Shown: positions 51,024-60,592 of the stretch, piece after piece
Numbering within the stretch: the stretch's first letter is position 1
Layout: every line of letters begins with the position of its first letter
Origin: Puia dinghuensis
Lineage (GTDB): Bacteria > Bacteroidota > Bacteroidia > Chitinophagales > Chitinophagaceae
Direction of reading: 5' to 3'
Assembly: GCF_014642875.1 (NCBI RefSeq)
Contig: NZ_BMJC01000001.1
Coordinates: forward strand, 725,335 to 789,334
DNA length: 64,000 bases
Notes under the pieces: model-generated
What the model saw: only the letters and a program-made list of their open reading frames with translations
The model's database searches: none
What the model was told of the DNA's origin: nothing
Made by a program: the position numbers and the translations under genes

Positions 51024-51031
51024 TACCTTTG
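51024..51031 (+). promoter_or_regulatory. -7 promoter box of valS
   Basis: TACCTTTG matches TAnnTTTG exactly and lies 26 nt upstream of the valS ATG, just past the preceding terminator. No -33 TTG at a good distance was found. Confidence 0.55.
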
Positions 51032-51057
51032 CAAACCATTTTGGGGCTAATAATTGA

Positions 51058-53754
51058 ATGAACATGCAACTGAGCAAGAACTATATCCCGGCCGCGACAG
51101 AGGAAAAATGGTCCGAACACTGGCTGAGCAAACGTTATTTCAACAGCAAGCCCGATGGGCGTCCCGCCTATAGCGTGGTGATCCCACCACCCAACGTCAC
51201 GGGGGTGCTTCATATGGGCCATACCCTCAATGAAACGGTGCAGGATATCCTGGTTCGCAAGGCGCGGATGAGCGGTTTCAACGCCTGCTGGGTACCCGGC
51301 AGCGACCATGCTTCCATCGCTACGGAGGCAAAGGTGGTCGGCATGCTAAAAGAACGAGGCATCGACAAGAACCAGCTTTCCCGCCCGGAGTTCATGAAAT
51401 ATGCCTATGAATGGAAGGATAAATATGGGGGCATCATCTACCAGCAGATTCGCAGATTGGGTTGCAGCGTGGACTGGGACCGTGTCGCCTTCACCATGGA
51501 TGCGGACTATTATACTGCCGTCATCGATATCTTTATCGATCTCTATAACAAAGGTCTCATCTATCGCGGCGCCCGCATGATCAACTGGGACCCCCAGGCA
51601 AAGACGGCCCTCAGCGACGAAGAGGTCGAATATAAGGATGAACAGGGCAAACTATACTATGTCGATTATGCATTGACGGACGCCACGGGCAAATCGCTCG
51701 GCAGGAGCATCACCATCGCGACACAACGTCCGGAGACCATCATGGGCGATACGGCCATCTGTGTCAACCCCAATGACGAAAGATACAAGGGGCTTGCCGG
51801 CGCCTTTGCAGTAGTCCCCCTGGTTAACAGGCGGGTACCCATCATATTCGACGAGTACGTAGACCCGGCTTTCGGCACGGGTGCGCTGAAGGTGACACCG
51901 GCACACGATATCAACGATTATAACCTGGGCCTGAAACATTCCCTGCCGATCGTCGACACCCTGAACGATGATGGGACGCTAAGCCCTGCCGCGGAGGTGT
52001 TTGTCGGAATGGATCGTTTTGCCGCCCGTAAGGCCGTTATCCAACAGTTGAAGGAGGAAGGACTTATCCAAAAGGAGGAAGTTCACATGACGAGGCTGGG
52101 TTTTTCCCAGCGTACTCATGCCGTCGTCGAACCCCGCATCTCCACGCAATGGTTTGTAAAGATGAAGGAACTGGCCGAACCGGCGCTGAAGGCGGTGACG
52201 GAAGGGCATATCCGTATCCATCCCGGCGACAAGTTCATGGCTACCTATAAATACTGGCTGGAGAATGTCAAGGACTGGTGTATCTCCCGGCAATTGTGGT
52301 GGGGACAACAGATCCCCGCCTGGTATGCCCCCGACGGCAGTTTCCAGGTGGCGGCGACCCGGGAGCAGGCCTATGCGCTGTTCTCCGCTGCGGGCAAACC
52401 GGCCTTTACCGAGACCGAACTCCGGCAGGACGAAGACGTCCTGGACACCTGGTTCTCTTCCTGGCTCTGGCCCATCGAAGTCTTTAAGGGTATCACCAAC
52501 CCCGGCAATGCCGATATCCGTTACTACTATCCTACTTCCGTACTGGTGACGGGACAGGATATCATCTTTTTCTGGGTTGCGCGGATGATCATGGCCGGCC
52601 TTTACTATTTCCCCGACAGCCTGCCCATGGAACAACGCATCCCCTTCCGGGACGTCTATTTCACTGGCATGGTTCGCGATAACCAGGGCCGCAAGATGAG
52701 CAAGAGCCTTGGCAACTCCCCAGATCTGCTGGCGCTGATCGACAAGTATGGCGCTGACGCCGTCCGCTTTGGCATCATGATCGCCTCCCCTGCCGGCAAC
52801 GACCTGCTGTTCGACGAAGCCGCGCTCGAGCAAGGCCGGAATTTCAATAACAAGCTGTGGAATGTGCTGAAGCTGCTGAAGATGTGGGAAAGCAACGGCC
52901 TTTCCATGGACAACGCACCGGCCGAACACTTTGCGGTCCGCTGGTTTGACTACCGGTTAACGCAAACCAGGATAGACATTGACAAATTATTCAGCGAGTT
53001 CCGCTTGAGCGAGGCCCTGAAAACACTCTATTCCCTCATCTGGGACGACTTCTGCAGCTGGTACCTGGAATGGGTAAAACCGGGATTCGGACAACCCATC
53101 TCAAAAGACATTTACGACAGGACCATCCGGTTCTTTGAAGATTTAATGCAACTGTTGCATCCCTTCACACCCTTTATCACCGAAGAGCTCTATCATCTGC
53201 TCAGCGACCGGACAGACGACCTCTGTGTAAAGCTCTTCGCGCCGATAAATACGAACCTGGTGCAGGACGCCGAGATCAGGACTACCGAGATACTGAAGGA
53301 GCTGATCCCGAAGATCAGGGAGTTCAGGACCAAACTGGGCAAGAAGCGGGAAGAAACAACGACCATTTATACGGAAAACCCCGAACTCTTTTCCTCCGCT
53401 GTCTGTGATCCGATGCTGGCTATCGCCAGCGCGACTATCAGCAAGGCTTCTCTTGCCGACCTGGATAAGGGCACCGGCCGGCCGGTAAACCTGGAAATGG
53501 TCCTCATTGGTACGAACAAATTTTACCTCGATCCAGGCAAGCTGGACGAGGCCCACAGCGGCGCCATGAAAAGCCAACTTACGGCGGAACTGGCGCGGCT
53601 GAATGAATTCCTCAACAAGCTCAATAAACAACTGCAGAACGAGCGGTTCGTGCAAAATGCAAAGCCAGAAGTCATTGATAATGAAAGAAAAAAGAAAGCA
53701 GACACGGAATTAAAGATCAAGGCGATCGAAGAAAGCCTGGGAAAGATGCCGTGA
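51058..53754 (+). CDS. valS: Valyl-tRNA synthetase
   Basis: An 898-residue class I synthetase that charges tRNA-Val with valine. HMGH (residues 52-55, GVLHMGHTLNE) is the HIGH signature and KMSKS (546-550, GRKMSKSLGN) the second. The editing domain (CP1) lies between, with TQRPETIMGDTAICVNP. RQLWWGQQIPAWYAPDG and VLDTWFSSWLWPI are ValRS-typical. The C-terminal coiled-coil arm (LNKLNKQLQNERFVQNAKPE, about 830-898) is intact. The ATG at 51058 (MNMQLS) or 51064 may be used. It is a single-gene unit. Confidence 0.98.
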   Translation: MNMQLSKNYIPAATEEKWSEHWLSKRYFNSKPDGRPAYSVVIPPPNVTGVLHMGHTLNETVQDILVRKARMSGFNACWVPGSDHASIATEAKVVGMLKERGIDKNQLSRPEFMKYAYEWKDKYGGIIYQQIRRLGCSVDWDRVAFTMDADYYTAVIDIFIDLYNKGLIYRGARMINWDPQAKTALSDEEVEYKDEQGKLYYVDYALTDATGKSLGRSITIATQRPETIMGDTAICVNPNDERYKGLAGAFAVVPLVNRRVPIIFDEYVDPAFGTGALKVTPAHDINDYNLGLKHSLPIVDTLNDDGTLSPAAEVFVGMDRFAARKAVIQQLKEEGLIQKEEVHMTRLGFSQRTHAVVEPRISTQWFVKMKELAEPALKAVTEGHIRIHPGDKFMATYKYWLENVKDWCISRQLWWGQQIPAWYAPDGSFQVAATREQAYALFSAAGKPAFTETELRQDEDVLDTWFSSWLWPIEVFKGITNPGNADIRYYYPTSVLVTGQDIIFFWVARMIMAGLYYFPDSLPMEQRIPFRDVYFTGMVRDNQGRKMSKSLGNSPDLLALIDKYGADAVRFGIMIASPAGNDLLFDEAALEQGRNFNNKLWNVLKLLKMWESNGLSMDNAPAEHFAVRWFDYRLTQTRIDIDKLFSEFRLSEALKTLYSLIWDDFCSWYLEWVKPGFGQPISKDIYDRTIRFFEDLMQLLHPFTPFITEELYHLLSDRTDDLCVKLFAPINTNLVQDAEIRTTEILKELIPKIREFRTKLGKKREETTTIYTENPELFSSAVCDPMLAIASATISKASLADLDKGTGRPVNLEMVLIGTNKFYLDPGKLDEAHSGAMKSQLTAELARLNEFLNKLNKQLQNERFVQNAKPEVIDNERKKKADTELKIKAIEESLGKMP

Positions 53755-53898
53755 CCGGACTTGTCCTGGTGACATCGCACGAACTCAGACAAGCGGCTTT
53801 TGCACGCAGTTATGCTTATTTCGCGGCAGATATTCCTTATTCTTAAACATATCAAGGGTTCCTATTATTTTAGCACATCATTATCCAAACGAATACCC

Positions 53899-54771
53899 AT
53901 GTTAAAATACCTTAGCTCCCTGCTAGTCGTAGTTATCGTTACCCCGCTGATCTTTATTTCCGTAGCCCCTTTCAGCGGCTGCCAAAAGAATAATTCCGAT
54001 ACGGTGACCGTGTATAAACACGATACGACGACTATCGTCAAAAACGATACGGTGGCGGTGAATGACACGCTTTATGACATCGCTAGCGGGCTGGTGGCTT
54101 ATTACAACTTCAACGGCGGCAGCCTCCACGACAGCAGTGGGTATAAGAACGATATCATCTTCAATAATGCAACCCCGACTACTGACCGGTTTGGCCATGC
54201 GAATAACGCCTATCTATTTGATGGTTCCACCAGTTATATGCAGGTGCACAATAGCGCCAGCCTGAACCCGGATAATTTAACTATCTATGCGATAGTGAAA
54301 ATAAATGGATTCTACCAGGGAGGATGTCATGGCAATGAGATCCTGGGCAAAGGATCCCCGGATAATGTGAATGGCTTCTATGTCATGCGCTATAGCGATA
54401 CACTCAACAATTGTAGCTCGTCGGTTGTGGATACCCAGCACGAATTTGCAATCGGCAGTTTTGGCGATAATAACCCTCAGGGGAGCGGCGCCTGGGCAGG
54501 AGACCATTCCAGCCCTTTACAAACATCCACCTGGTATAAGTTTGCCTTTACATATGATGGGGCCACTGCGAGATTCTATGTCAATGGGGTATTAAAGGGG
54601 TCCTATACAAAGACTGTAGCCATGACCGATAACGCCTATGATCTCTTTATCGGCAAACACAATGACCCCTATGCTCCCTACTGGTTCAACGGCGTCATCG
54701 ATGAGATCAGGATATACAACAGGGCCCTGCCGCAACAAGCCATCACCCAGCTGGTCAACCAGACCAAATAA
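53899..54771 (+). CDS. LamG/concanavalin-like surface lipoprotein
   Basis: A 290-residue protein. The ATG at 53899 begins MLKYLSSLLVVVIVTPLIFI, followed by a possible lipobox FSGC and a Thr/Asp-rich linker. Residues about 75-280 are a LamG-like jelly roll: LVAYYNFNGGSLHDSSGYKN, AYLFDGSTSYMQVHNSASLN, YKFAFTYDGATARFYVNGVL and FNGVIDEIRIYNRAL. Such domains bind sugars or act in adhesion. The role is unknown. It follows valS by 144 nt and converges on the metallopeptidase-like gene. Confidence 0.82.
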   Translation: MLKYLSSLLVVVIVTPLIFISVAPFSGCQKNNSDTVTVYKHDTTTIVKNDTVAVNDTLYDIASGLVAYYNFNGGSLHDSSGYKNDIIFNNATPTTDRFGHANNAYLFDGSTSYMQVHNSASLNPDNLTIYAIVKINGFYQGGCHGNEILGKGSPDNVNGFYVMRYSDTLNNCSSSVVDTQHEFAIGSFGDNNPQGSGAWAGDHSSPLQTSTWYKFAFTYDGATARFYVNGVLKGSYTKTVAMTDNAYDLFIGKHNDPYAPYWFNGVIDEIRIYNRALPQQAITQLVNQTK

Positions 54772-54809
54772 ACGATCCGCATAGCGCTCGCGCCGGAAAG
54801 CCGCGGCGC

Positions 54810-57692
54810 TCAGTCTATCGGCTTCACCGCATGGCCGCTATATCCCTGCGACAGGATGTTCAATGGCAGGATCAATTCCCATTGATCGGACCCGCGTCCT
54901 TCAAAATCGGGGTCGAGCAAATGGCTGTACCGGATGCCAAAGCTCAACGACAGCTGGTTCCACCATTTCGTATCGAAATATACCTCGGAGCCAAAAGAGC
55001 GGAACATCCCATTATAGGTGGCCCCGTTGATGTAGAAATCCATGGCATGGGTGTGGTCATAGAACAGGTTGGCGCGGATGCGCGTGAAGTACACCATATT
55101 CCCAAAACCCCAGTCGGGATAGAACAGCGGCAGCTGATAGTTGGCCGATACACGCCACATCCGGTAAAAATTTTCGGCTGAATAGCCCCGTGAGAAGGGG
55201 AAGTTGTTGGAGAACCGGGCATTGCCGAGCCTGTCCCGTTGTTGGAAGGCGGCAGCCAGCAGCAGGCTATGGGTATAGGCCAGGCCGGGCAGATAGAGAA
55301 AGCCCGAAGCCAGAAACTGGTGGGCTTCGAAAGCCGTCACGGCATTGCTATAGGACAGGTTGAGTATCTGGGCCATCCGGGGCGCCACCTGTTGTTGCGC
55401 CTGCTGGGATTGATGGACAAAACTGATATAGGGGTCGACATACGCAAACCCGCGGCTGTTGAAGGAGTCCTTGTACAGCCCCGTATAATGCCGTTGATTA
55501 TAAATGATGTTGGACCCAAACTGCAGGCTGGTAAAGTGCAGGTGGCTGGCCCAGTTGAGCGGGACGCTGAAACCCGCCCGCGTCTCGCTCTCATTCCAAA
55601 ACACTTTCTGGATGCGATAGAAGGCATTGCGGTCGAAGGTATAGTCCCACCCGGCGTCGAGGAAGGGATATAGTCCCCCATAGGTTGCTTCCACACCCAC
55701 CTGTTTATATTGTTCGTTGCGATTGTAGACGCCATACACCTGGGTCTCGAGCGTATTGAGGATGTTGTCGCTCACCAGTGATAATTGATAGTCCGGATCG
55801 TTGATATAGGGCCGCCAGCTGTGGAAGTTGATCAAATGGGAAGCAAGCGGATAGGTCGTCGCCGGGTAGTGGCCCGGCGCGATATGGCCGAGCAGTCCGG
55901 CCGGCCCTTTTTCGAGCGAATCGATACGCTGCACCGGTGGCGCTTTTACCCAGTCCCCTTCTGCGATAGGCTGGAGCCGGAAGCTTCCACTGCCAGCGGT
56001 ATCCGCCAGGAAGCCAACCGCGGTGAAAGTATTCCAGGTGGCCTGGCCGCCGGGTCCTTCCTGAAACTGGTATTGTCCCGTGCGGGGGTCGCCATGGGGC
56101 AGCCACACCCGGAAAAGCTGCCCGCCGGCAAGTCCATAGACCCTGTCCTGGTCGTTACGAGAGGCGGTGAACCAGATGGTATCCGCCCTCACCGATGGAA
56201 AACCGATGGTCTGATAACTAAAAGGCAGCAGGTAGCGGGTCCCGCCATCGTGGAGATCCACCAGTGCCAGAGACATCTCGCCGCTGCGGTTGCGGACAGC
56301 CGTTATGATGGCGTTATCACCGGTATAGAATTTCGGATAGGTGTAAAAAAGCCCATCGGGATTGGGTATAGGGCGCATCAGGCTGCCGTCGGTGGCATTC
56401 AGCAGGTGGAGCTGGCAGCTGCCGTCGGTGGCCTCCTGTACGGCCACTATCGTCCGGCCGTCCTCGCTGATGTCCGGCGCAAAATACCGGCTTCGGACGG
56501 TGAGCCTTTTATCCTCGCCCGTCGCCAGGTTCAGCAGGCGGATGACACCATAATCCCGCCAGCCCCAGCGCGGGTCGGTCTCATAGGCGGAATAGACGAT
56601 ACGGCCGTTGCGGTAGGAGAAATAGTTGTCCAGCGAGATCGACCGGGTGCGCAGGCGGGTCTCTGCACCGCTGCCCAGGTCGCGGATAACAAAAGCAGGT
56701 ATCCGTTTATAACTACTCCGCATGTACAGGATGCTGTCGGTGCCAAGGAATTGCGGGAATTCCTCGTTGGCAAAGAAATGTTTCCGGGCACGGGCAAAAG
56801 CCTCCACGGTGGGGATGGCGGTCCCTGCCGGCGGCTGCAGCGGGAGGCAGAAATAATCGAAAGCATCCCGGCGAAACTGGTTAAAGGAGACTCCGGCATA
56901 GCGCCTGACGGCCCCCTGCAAGGGATAGAAAAGGCCATGAAAGGCGGCAGCGTCCCGCCCCACTTTTCGCCAGAAATCATCTCCATAGCGCTCACGGCCA
57001 TAGGCGATGAGCATATAGCCCAGCGGGTAATGGTCGGGGACATAGTCCCGGAAAGACCCGTTGCGCAGCTTCATCCAGGAATAACGTTTGTCCCCGGCCC
57101 ATAAAGCGCGATAGCTGTTGAAGAACCAGGGCTGGCGGCCCCTGCCCTGATCGCTCACCAGCGTTTCCTGGTAGACGGCGTCCCCCTCCCAGAACCAGTT
57201 AGGTACTGACAGACTGTTGGCGAAAGCCTGGCCGCCTTCGCCAAAGAGGTAGTAGAATCCGCCGGAGAGGCCTACACGGAAATTATTGTATTGCTGGACA
57301 TGCCGGTATTCGTGAATGGCCAGCATCTTTGCCCAGGGCAGGCTGCCGAGCTCGAAGCTGTTCTGTTCGGGGGTGAGTTGAAATTCGCTGCGGAAAGGCG
57401 CCAGGCTGACATAGCCGTTAGCGATGGTGGTCTGGTTTTGGAGGACGACGTTTATCTTTCGCTGGTGGGGACCGATGGTACTCCGGGTGGTGCGGGCAAG
57501 ACGGTGGACAATGCCGGCTACGAACTGCGCCTGCGAATCCAGCCCGGTGGGGAAAATGATCCGGGCCGTATCTGTGTTGAGCTGCTGCCATTTCAGGGAA
57601 GGGGGATTACCGCCAAATACCTGGGCGTATATACCTGTCGACAAGAAAAGGGCTCCGAGGAGCAAAGGCAGGCGGAATGCAGTCATGTACAA
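54810..57692 (-). CDS. Putative surface metallopeptidase with beta-propeller and barrel-like C-terminus
   Basis: A 960-residue secreted protein (signal peptide ending YAQ). Residues about 40-275 have a gluzincin-type zinc site: HEYRH (127-131 in MLAIHEYRHVQQY) with a downstream Glu in NWFWEGDAVYQET (Glu169). The centre (about 310-580) shows TolB/WD40-like blades (YFAPDISEDGRTIVAVQEAT, DGLFYTYPKFYTGDN). The last 350 residues look like a barrel (NIIYNQRHYTGLYKDSFNSR, LSFGIRYSHLLDPDFEGRGS). I infer an outer-membrane anchored protease; substrate unknown. It is divergent from the glycosyltransferase gene (48 nt) and converges on the LamG gene. Confidence 0.82.
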   Translation of the reverse strand: MYMTAFRLPLLLGALFLSTGIYAQVFGGNPPSLKWQQLNTDTARIIFPTGLDSQAQFVAGIVHRLARTTRSTIGPHQRKINVVLQNQTTIANGYVSLAPFRSEFQLTPEQNSFELGSLPWAKMLAIHEYRHVQQYNNFRVGLSGGFYYLFGEGGQAFANSLSVPNWFWEGDAVYQETLVSDQGRGRQPWFFNSYRALWAGDKRYSWMKLRNGSFRDYVPDHYPLGYMLIAYGRERYGDDFWRKVGRDAAAFHGLFYPLQGAVRRYAGVSFNQFRRDAFDYFCLPLQPPAGTAIPTVEAFARARKHFFANEEFPQFLGTDSILYMRSSYKRIPAFVIRDLGSGAETRLRTRSISLDNYFSYRNGRIVYSAYETDPRWGWRDYGVIRLLNLATGEDKRLTVRSRYFAPDISEDGRTIVAVQEATDGSCQLHLLNATDGSLMRPIPNPDGLFYTYPKFYTGDNAIITAVRNRSGEMSLALVDLHDGGTRYLLPFSYQTIGFPSVRADTIWFTASRNDQDRVYGLAGGQLFRVWLPHGDPRTGQYQFQEGPGGQATWNTFTAVGFLADTAGSGSFRLQPIAEGDWVKAPPVQRIDSLEKGPAGLLGHIAPGHYPATTYPLASHLINFHSWRPYINDPDYQLSLVSDNILNTLETQVYGVYNRNEQYKQVGVEATYGGLYPFLDAGWDYTFDRNAFYRIQKVFWNESETRAGFSVPLNWASHLHFTSLQFGSNIIYNQRHYTGLYKDSFNSRGFAYVDPYISFVHQSQQAQQQVAPRMAQILNLSYSNAVTAFEAHQFLASGFLYLPGLAYTHSLLLAAAFQQRDRLGNARFSNNFPFSRGYSAENFYRMWRVSANYQLPLFYPDWGFGNMVYFTRIRANLFYDHTHAMDFYINGATYNGMFRSFGSEVYFDTKWWNQLSLSFGIRYSHLLDPDFEGRGSDQWELILPLNILSQGYSGHAVKPID

Positions 57693-57740
57693 ATATCCGG
57701 TTTTTTACCAAACGGAATCTCTTACTTTCGCATAGAATCT

Positions 57741-59279
57741 ATGAAGCGCGACTTCCGATCCTCAGTACTATCCGGCAACTATGATGCTGTCCTGGCGGCT
57801 ATTGCCGGATTCCTGATCATCCAGGCGTTGTGCGCATACGGCGGCATCGGGGTCTCGCCCGACTCGGTCGTCTATATCAGCACGGCTCAGAACATCCACG
57901 ATCATGGAAAGATCAACGACTTTACCAACATGCCGGTGATGGACTTTCCGGCCTTCTACCCCATCTTCCTCTGCGGGCTTATTTTCCTCACCGGCGCCAA
58001 AATACTGGCTTTTGGTCCCTTCCTCAACGGGTTGCTCTTCGCCACGCTGATCTGGCTTTGCGGGTGGATCATGAACCGGTTCACCGGCGTGACAAGAGGC
58101 TATAAGCTGCTGCTTCTTATTTTCATCCTGCTGAGCCCCTGCCTGCTGGAAGTATATTCCATGATCTGGTCGGAAACCATCTTCCTGCTGTTGTCCGTAC
58201 TCTTCTTTATCGTTGCTTACGGCTATTTTCAAACGCATTCCATCCGCTGGCTGCTGATTATGGCCTTTGTCGCCGCATTATCCTGTGTCACCCGTTATGC
58301 GGGTATCAGCCTGGCAGGACTTGGAGGACTGCTGATGCTTTGCGACGGCCGCCTGCGTTGGGGCGCCAGAAAGCTGGGGCATATCGCGCTCTATAGCCTT
58401 CTGTCCCTCTCGCTGCTCATACTGAACCTATACCGCAATTTGCAGCTTACCCAGACCCTCACCGGCTACCGGGAGAAAGGACTGACGCCCTTTTCCGTCA
58501 ACCTCCACGACATGGGAAGTGTCTTCTGCGACTGGCTCCCCTTCCTCAACCTGGGCTACCGGGTGGCTACCGTGGTGGGCGTGCTATTCATATTGCTGAT
58601 TACGGGCATCTTTCTTTACCGGTTGGTTCGCAGGAATAATTTTTTTTCCTATGAGACCATCGCCCTTAGCTATTTCGTGGTGTACACCGCCTTTATCCTG
58701 TTCTCGGCCACGGTCTCCCGTTTCCAGCCGCTGGACAGCAGGCTCCTGTCGCCTCTCTTCCTGCCCTGGCTCTGGGGCAGTACGCAATGGATACCGGCAG
58801 GCCTGAAGCGCTGTCCGCCCCGGTGGAAGAGCGTCGCTGTCGCCGCCAGCCTTGCCGCCGCCGTTTGTTTCATCTTCCGGGAAGTACAGATCTTCCGGGA
58901 GAACTGGAACGGTATCCACTACGCCGGGATACCTGGATACACTGAAGACGACTGGCGCAAGAATGAGACGATGACCTTTGTCCGGACCCATAAGGATTCT
59001 CTGGAAAAAGCAGGGCATATCTATTCGGACGCTTTCGAGGGACTATGGTTTCTTGCGGATGTGCGGTCTGATCTCATCCCCCATAAGGATAATGCGGCCG
59101 ACATAAAATGGATGATGCACGAAGAGCATTTTACCGTCGTCTGGTTCGATGATGCCGTCAATGATGACCTTATCAACATCGATTATATCCGGAGCCAGAA
59201 ACAGCTGGTGAATGAGCTGCGTTTCAGGGACGGAGCGGTTTATTTTTTCCATACCTCGCCTCCGGCGCCACCGAATTGA
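57741..59279 (+). CDS. GT39-like (ArnT/PMT-type) membrane glycosyltransferase
   Basis: A 512-residue membrane protein with about ten helices. The first external loop has the catalytic-type acidic residue in GVSPDSVVYISTAQNI, and the fold resembles dolichyl/undecaprenyl-phosphate-sugar transferases (PMT_2/GT39). Other blocks are IMNRFTGVTRGYKLLLLIFI, RYAGISLAGLGGLLMLCDGR and FQPLDSRLLSPLFLPWLWGS. It probably transfers a sugar from a lipid carrier to an envelope glycan. The acceptor is unknown. The ATG at 57741 was used; an earlier in-frame start overlaps the divergent gene. Confidence 0.78.
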   Translation: MKRDFRSSVLSGNYDAVLAAIAGFLIIQALCAYGGIGVSPDSVVYISTAQNIHDHGKINDFTNMPVMDFPAFYPIFLCGLIFLTGAKILAFGPFLNGLLFATLIWLCGWIMNRFTGVTRGYKLLLLIFILLSPCLLEVYSMIWSETIFLLLSVLFFIVAYGYFQTHSIRWLLIMAFVAALSCVTRYAGISLAGLGGLLMLCDGRLRWGARKLGHIALYSLLSLSLLILNLYRNLQLTQTLTGYREKGLTPFSVNLHDMGSVFCDWLPFLNLGYRVATVVGVLFILLITGIFLYRLVRRNNFFSYETIALSYFVVYTAFILFSATVSRFQPLDSRLLSPLFLPWLWGSTQWIPAGLKRCPPRWKSVAVAASLAAAVCFIFREVQIFRENWNGIHYAGIPGYTEDDWRKNETMTFVRTHKDSLEKAGHIYSDAFEGLWFLADVRSDLIPHKDNAADIKWMMHEEHFTVVWFDDAVNDDLINIDYIRSQKQLVNELRFRDGAVYFFHTSPPAPPN

Positions 59280-59310
59280 TCATCTCCCGCATTTCAGCTA
59301 TTTTTAGGCA

Positions 59311-60084
59311 ATGTTTTTAATTGCATTGGCCGTAGCGCCGGGCATCGCCGTCTGTCTTTTCATCTATTCCCTCAACAAATACGGGAAAGAGTCGATGCGT
59401 CACCTGGTGATCGCATTTATACTGGGCATGGCGGCTACCCTGCCGGCCCTGCTGGTGCAGCTGATGGCCGAAGATGTGCGTACCGAGCCCTGGCGCCACT
59501 CCATTGTATCCTATATTTGGTATGCTTTTGCCGTTGTAGCGCTTAGCGAAGAAGGCAGTAAGTTCCTGGTCTTACGGCTTTATGCTTATCCCAAACGGGA
59601 TTTCCGCGAGCCCTTTGACGGCGTGGTATATGGAGTGATGATCGGAATGGGGTTTGCCACCGTGGAGAACATCGAATATGTCCGCCAGTTTGGGCTGGAA
59701 ACAGGGGTGTCCCGTTTCTTCCTCGCCATCCCGGCGCATGCCGCGTTTGCTGTGCTGATGGGTTATCTCGTCGGGCGCGCCAAGTTCGAACGTGGCCGGT
59801 CGTTTGGATTATTGGTAAAAGGATTGCTGGTAGCCGTATTGTTTCATGGCAGTTTTGATTTTTTCCTATTTGTACAGCAAAACCGGGAGATAACGCACTA
59901 TTTGTCTACGGGAATGCTTTCCTTTGGGGCGTTTGCCACCTTCTATATCGCAGTGCGGCTGGCCATGCGGGCCTTGCGGATGCACCAGGCGATGAAGGAA
60001 GAGGCCGCGGAGGCTGACGCCGGAAGCACAGGAGAAGAAAGTAACCAACCAATAAATTATAAGCAATCTGAAAATGATGGATGA
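59311..60084 (+). CDS. PrsW-family intramembrane metalloprotease
   Basis: A 257-residue protein with about eight helices. The PrsW motifs are present: SEEGSKFLVLRLYAYPKRDF (EExxK), GVMIGMGFATVENIEYV (glutamate and asparagine), AIPAHAAFAVLMGYLVGR (His), and VLFHGSFDFFLF (HxxxD). PrsW in Bacillus cuts the anti-sigma factor RsiW. Here no anti-sigma gene is near, so the target is open. The 3' end overlaps the GNAT gene by 11 nt, showing cotranscription. Confidence 0.9.
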   Translation: MFLIALAVAPGIAVCLFIYSLNKYGKESMRHLVIAFILGMAATLPALLVQLMAEDVRTEPWRHSIVSYIWYAFAVVALSEEGSKFLVLRLYAYPKRDFREPFDGVVYGVMIGMGFATVENIEYVRQFGLETGVSRFFLAIPAHAAFAVLMGYLVGRAKFERGRSFGLLVKGLLVAVLFHGSFDFFLFVQQNREITHYLSTGMLSFGAFATFYIAVRLAMRALRMHQAMKEEAAEADAGSTGEESNQPINYKQSENDG

Positions 60085-60592
60085 CACTTTATCGATGAGA
60101 CCCGCTGACCTGGATGATATCAATACGATCGGTTTTCTGGCCCAGCAGATCTGGCCGGACACCTATGGAAATATCGTGTCGCAGCAGCAGTTGCAGTACA
60201 TGCTGAACCTGATCTACAGCCCCACCTCCCTGCGCCGCCAGATGCTGGACGACAAACAGCAATTTATGATCGTCGAACAGGGCGATGAGCCCATCGGTTT
60301 TGCTTCCTGGAGCGCTTTGGAAGAGCCAGGGGTAGTGAAGCTCCATAAGCTCTATGTGTTGCCCGGCCGCCAGGGAAAAGGATTGGGGCGAAGCATGATA
60401 GAGTTTATTTTCCAGGCCATCCGTCCCGAGGGGGCCATGACGCTGCGGCTCAATGTCAACCGCTATAACACCGCCCGTCAGTTTTATGAGCGCATGGGGT
60501 TTGTCGTAATAAAGGAAGAGGACATCCCTATCGGTAATGGCTATTTCATGAACGATTTTGTGATGGAAGTCGCGGTGCCCGCGCAGGACTAA
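60074..60592 (+). CDS. GNAT-family N-acetyltransferase
   Basis: A 172-residue GNAT enzyme: MRPADLDDINTIGFLAQQIW at the N-terminus, EEPGVVKLHKLYVLPGRQGK (beta4 and the acetyl-CoA loop; RQGKGLGRS matches the Q/RxxGxG/A motif), and NTARQFYERMGFVVIKEED (motif B). The substrate is unknown. The start overlaps PrsW by 11 nt (MM at 60074/60077; MRP at 60095 is also in frame). It converges on the transporter gene with a 4-nt overlap. Confidence 0.9.
   Translation: MMDDTLSMRPADLDDINTIGFLAQQIWPDTYGNIVSQQQLQYMLNLIYSPTSLRRQMLDDKQQFMIVEQGDEPIGFASWSALEEPGVVKLHKLYVLPGRQGKGLGRSMIEFIFQAIRPEGAMTLRLNVNRYNTARQFYERMGFVVIKEEDIPIGNGYFMNDFVMEVAVPAQD

Noticed and set aside
51979-52929. 316-codon minus-strand frame across valS
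   Set aside because: valS is intact on the plus strand; the antisense translation resembles no protein.
55785-57104. 439-codon plus-strand frame across the metallopeptidase-like gene
   Set aside because: Antisense shadow caused by GC-rich codon use; the minus strand carries the signal peptide and HExxH site.
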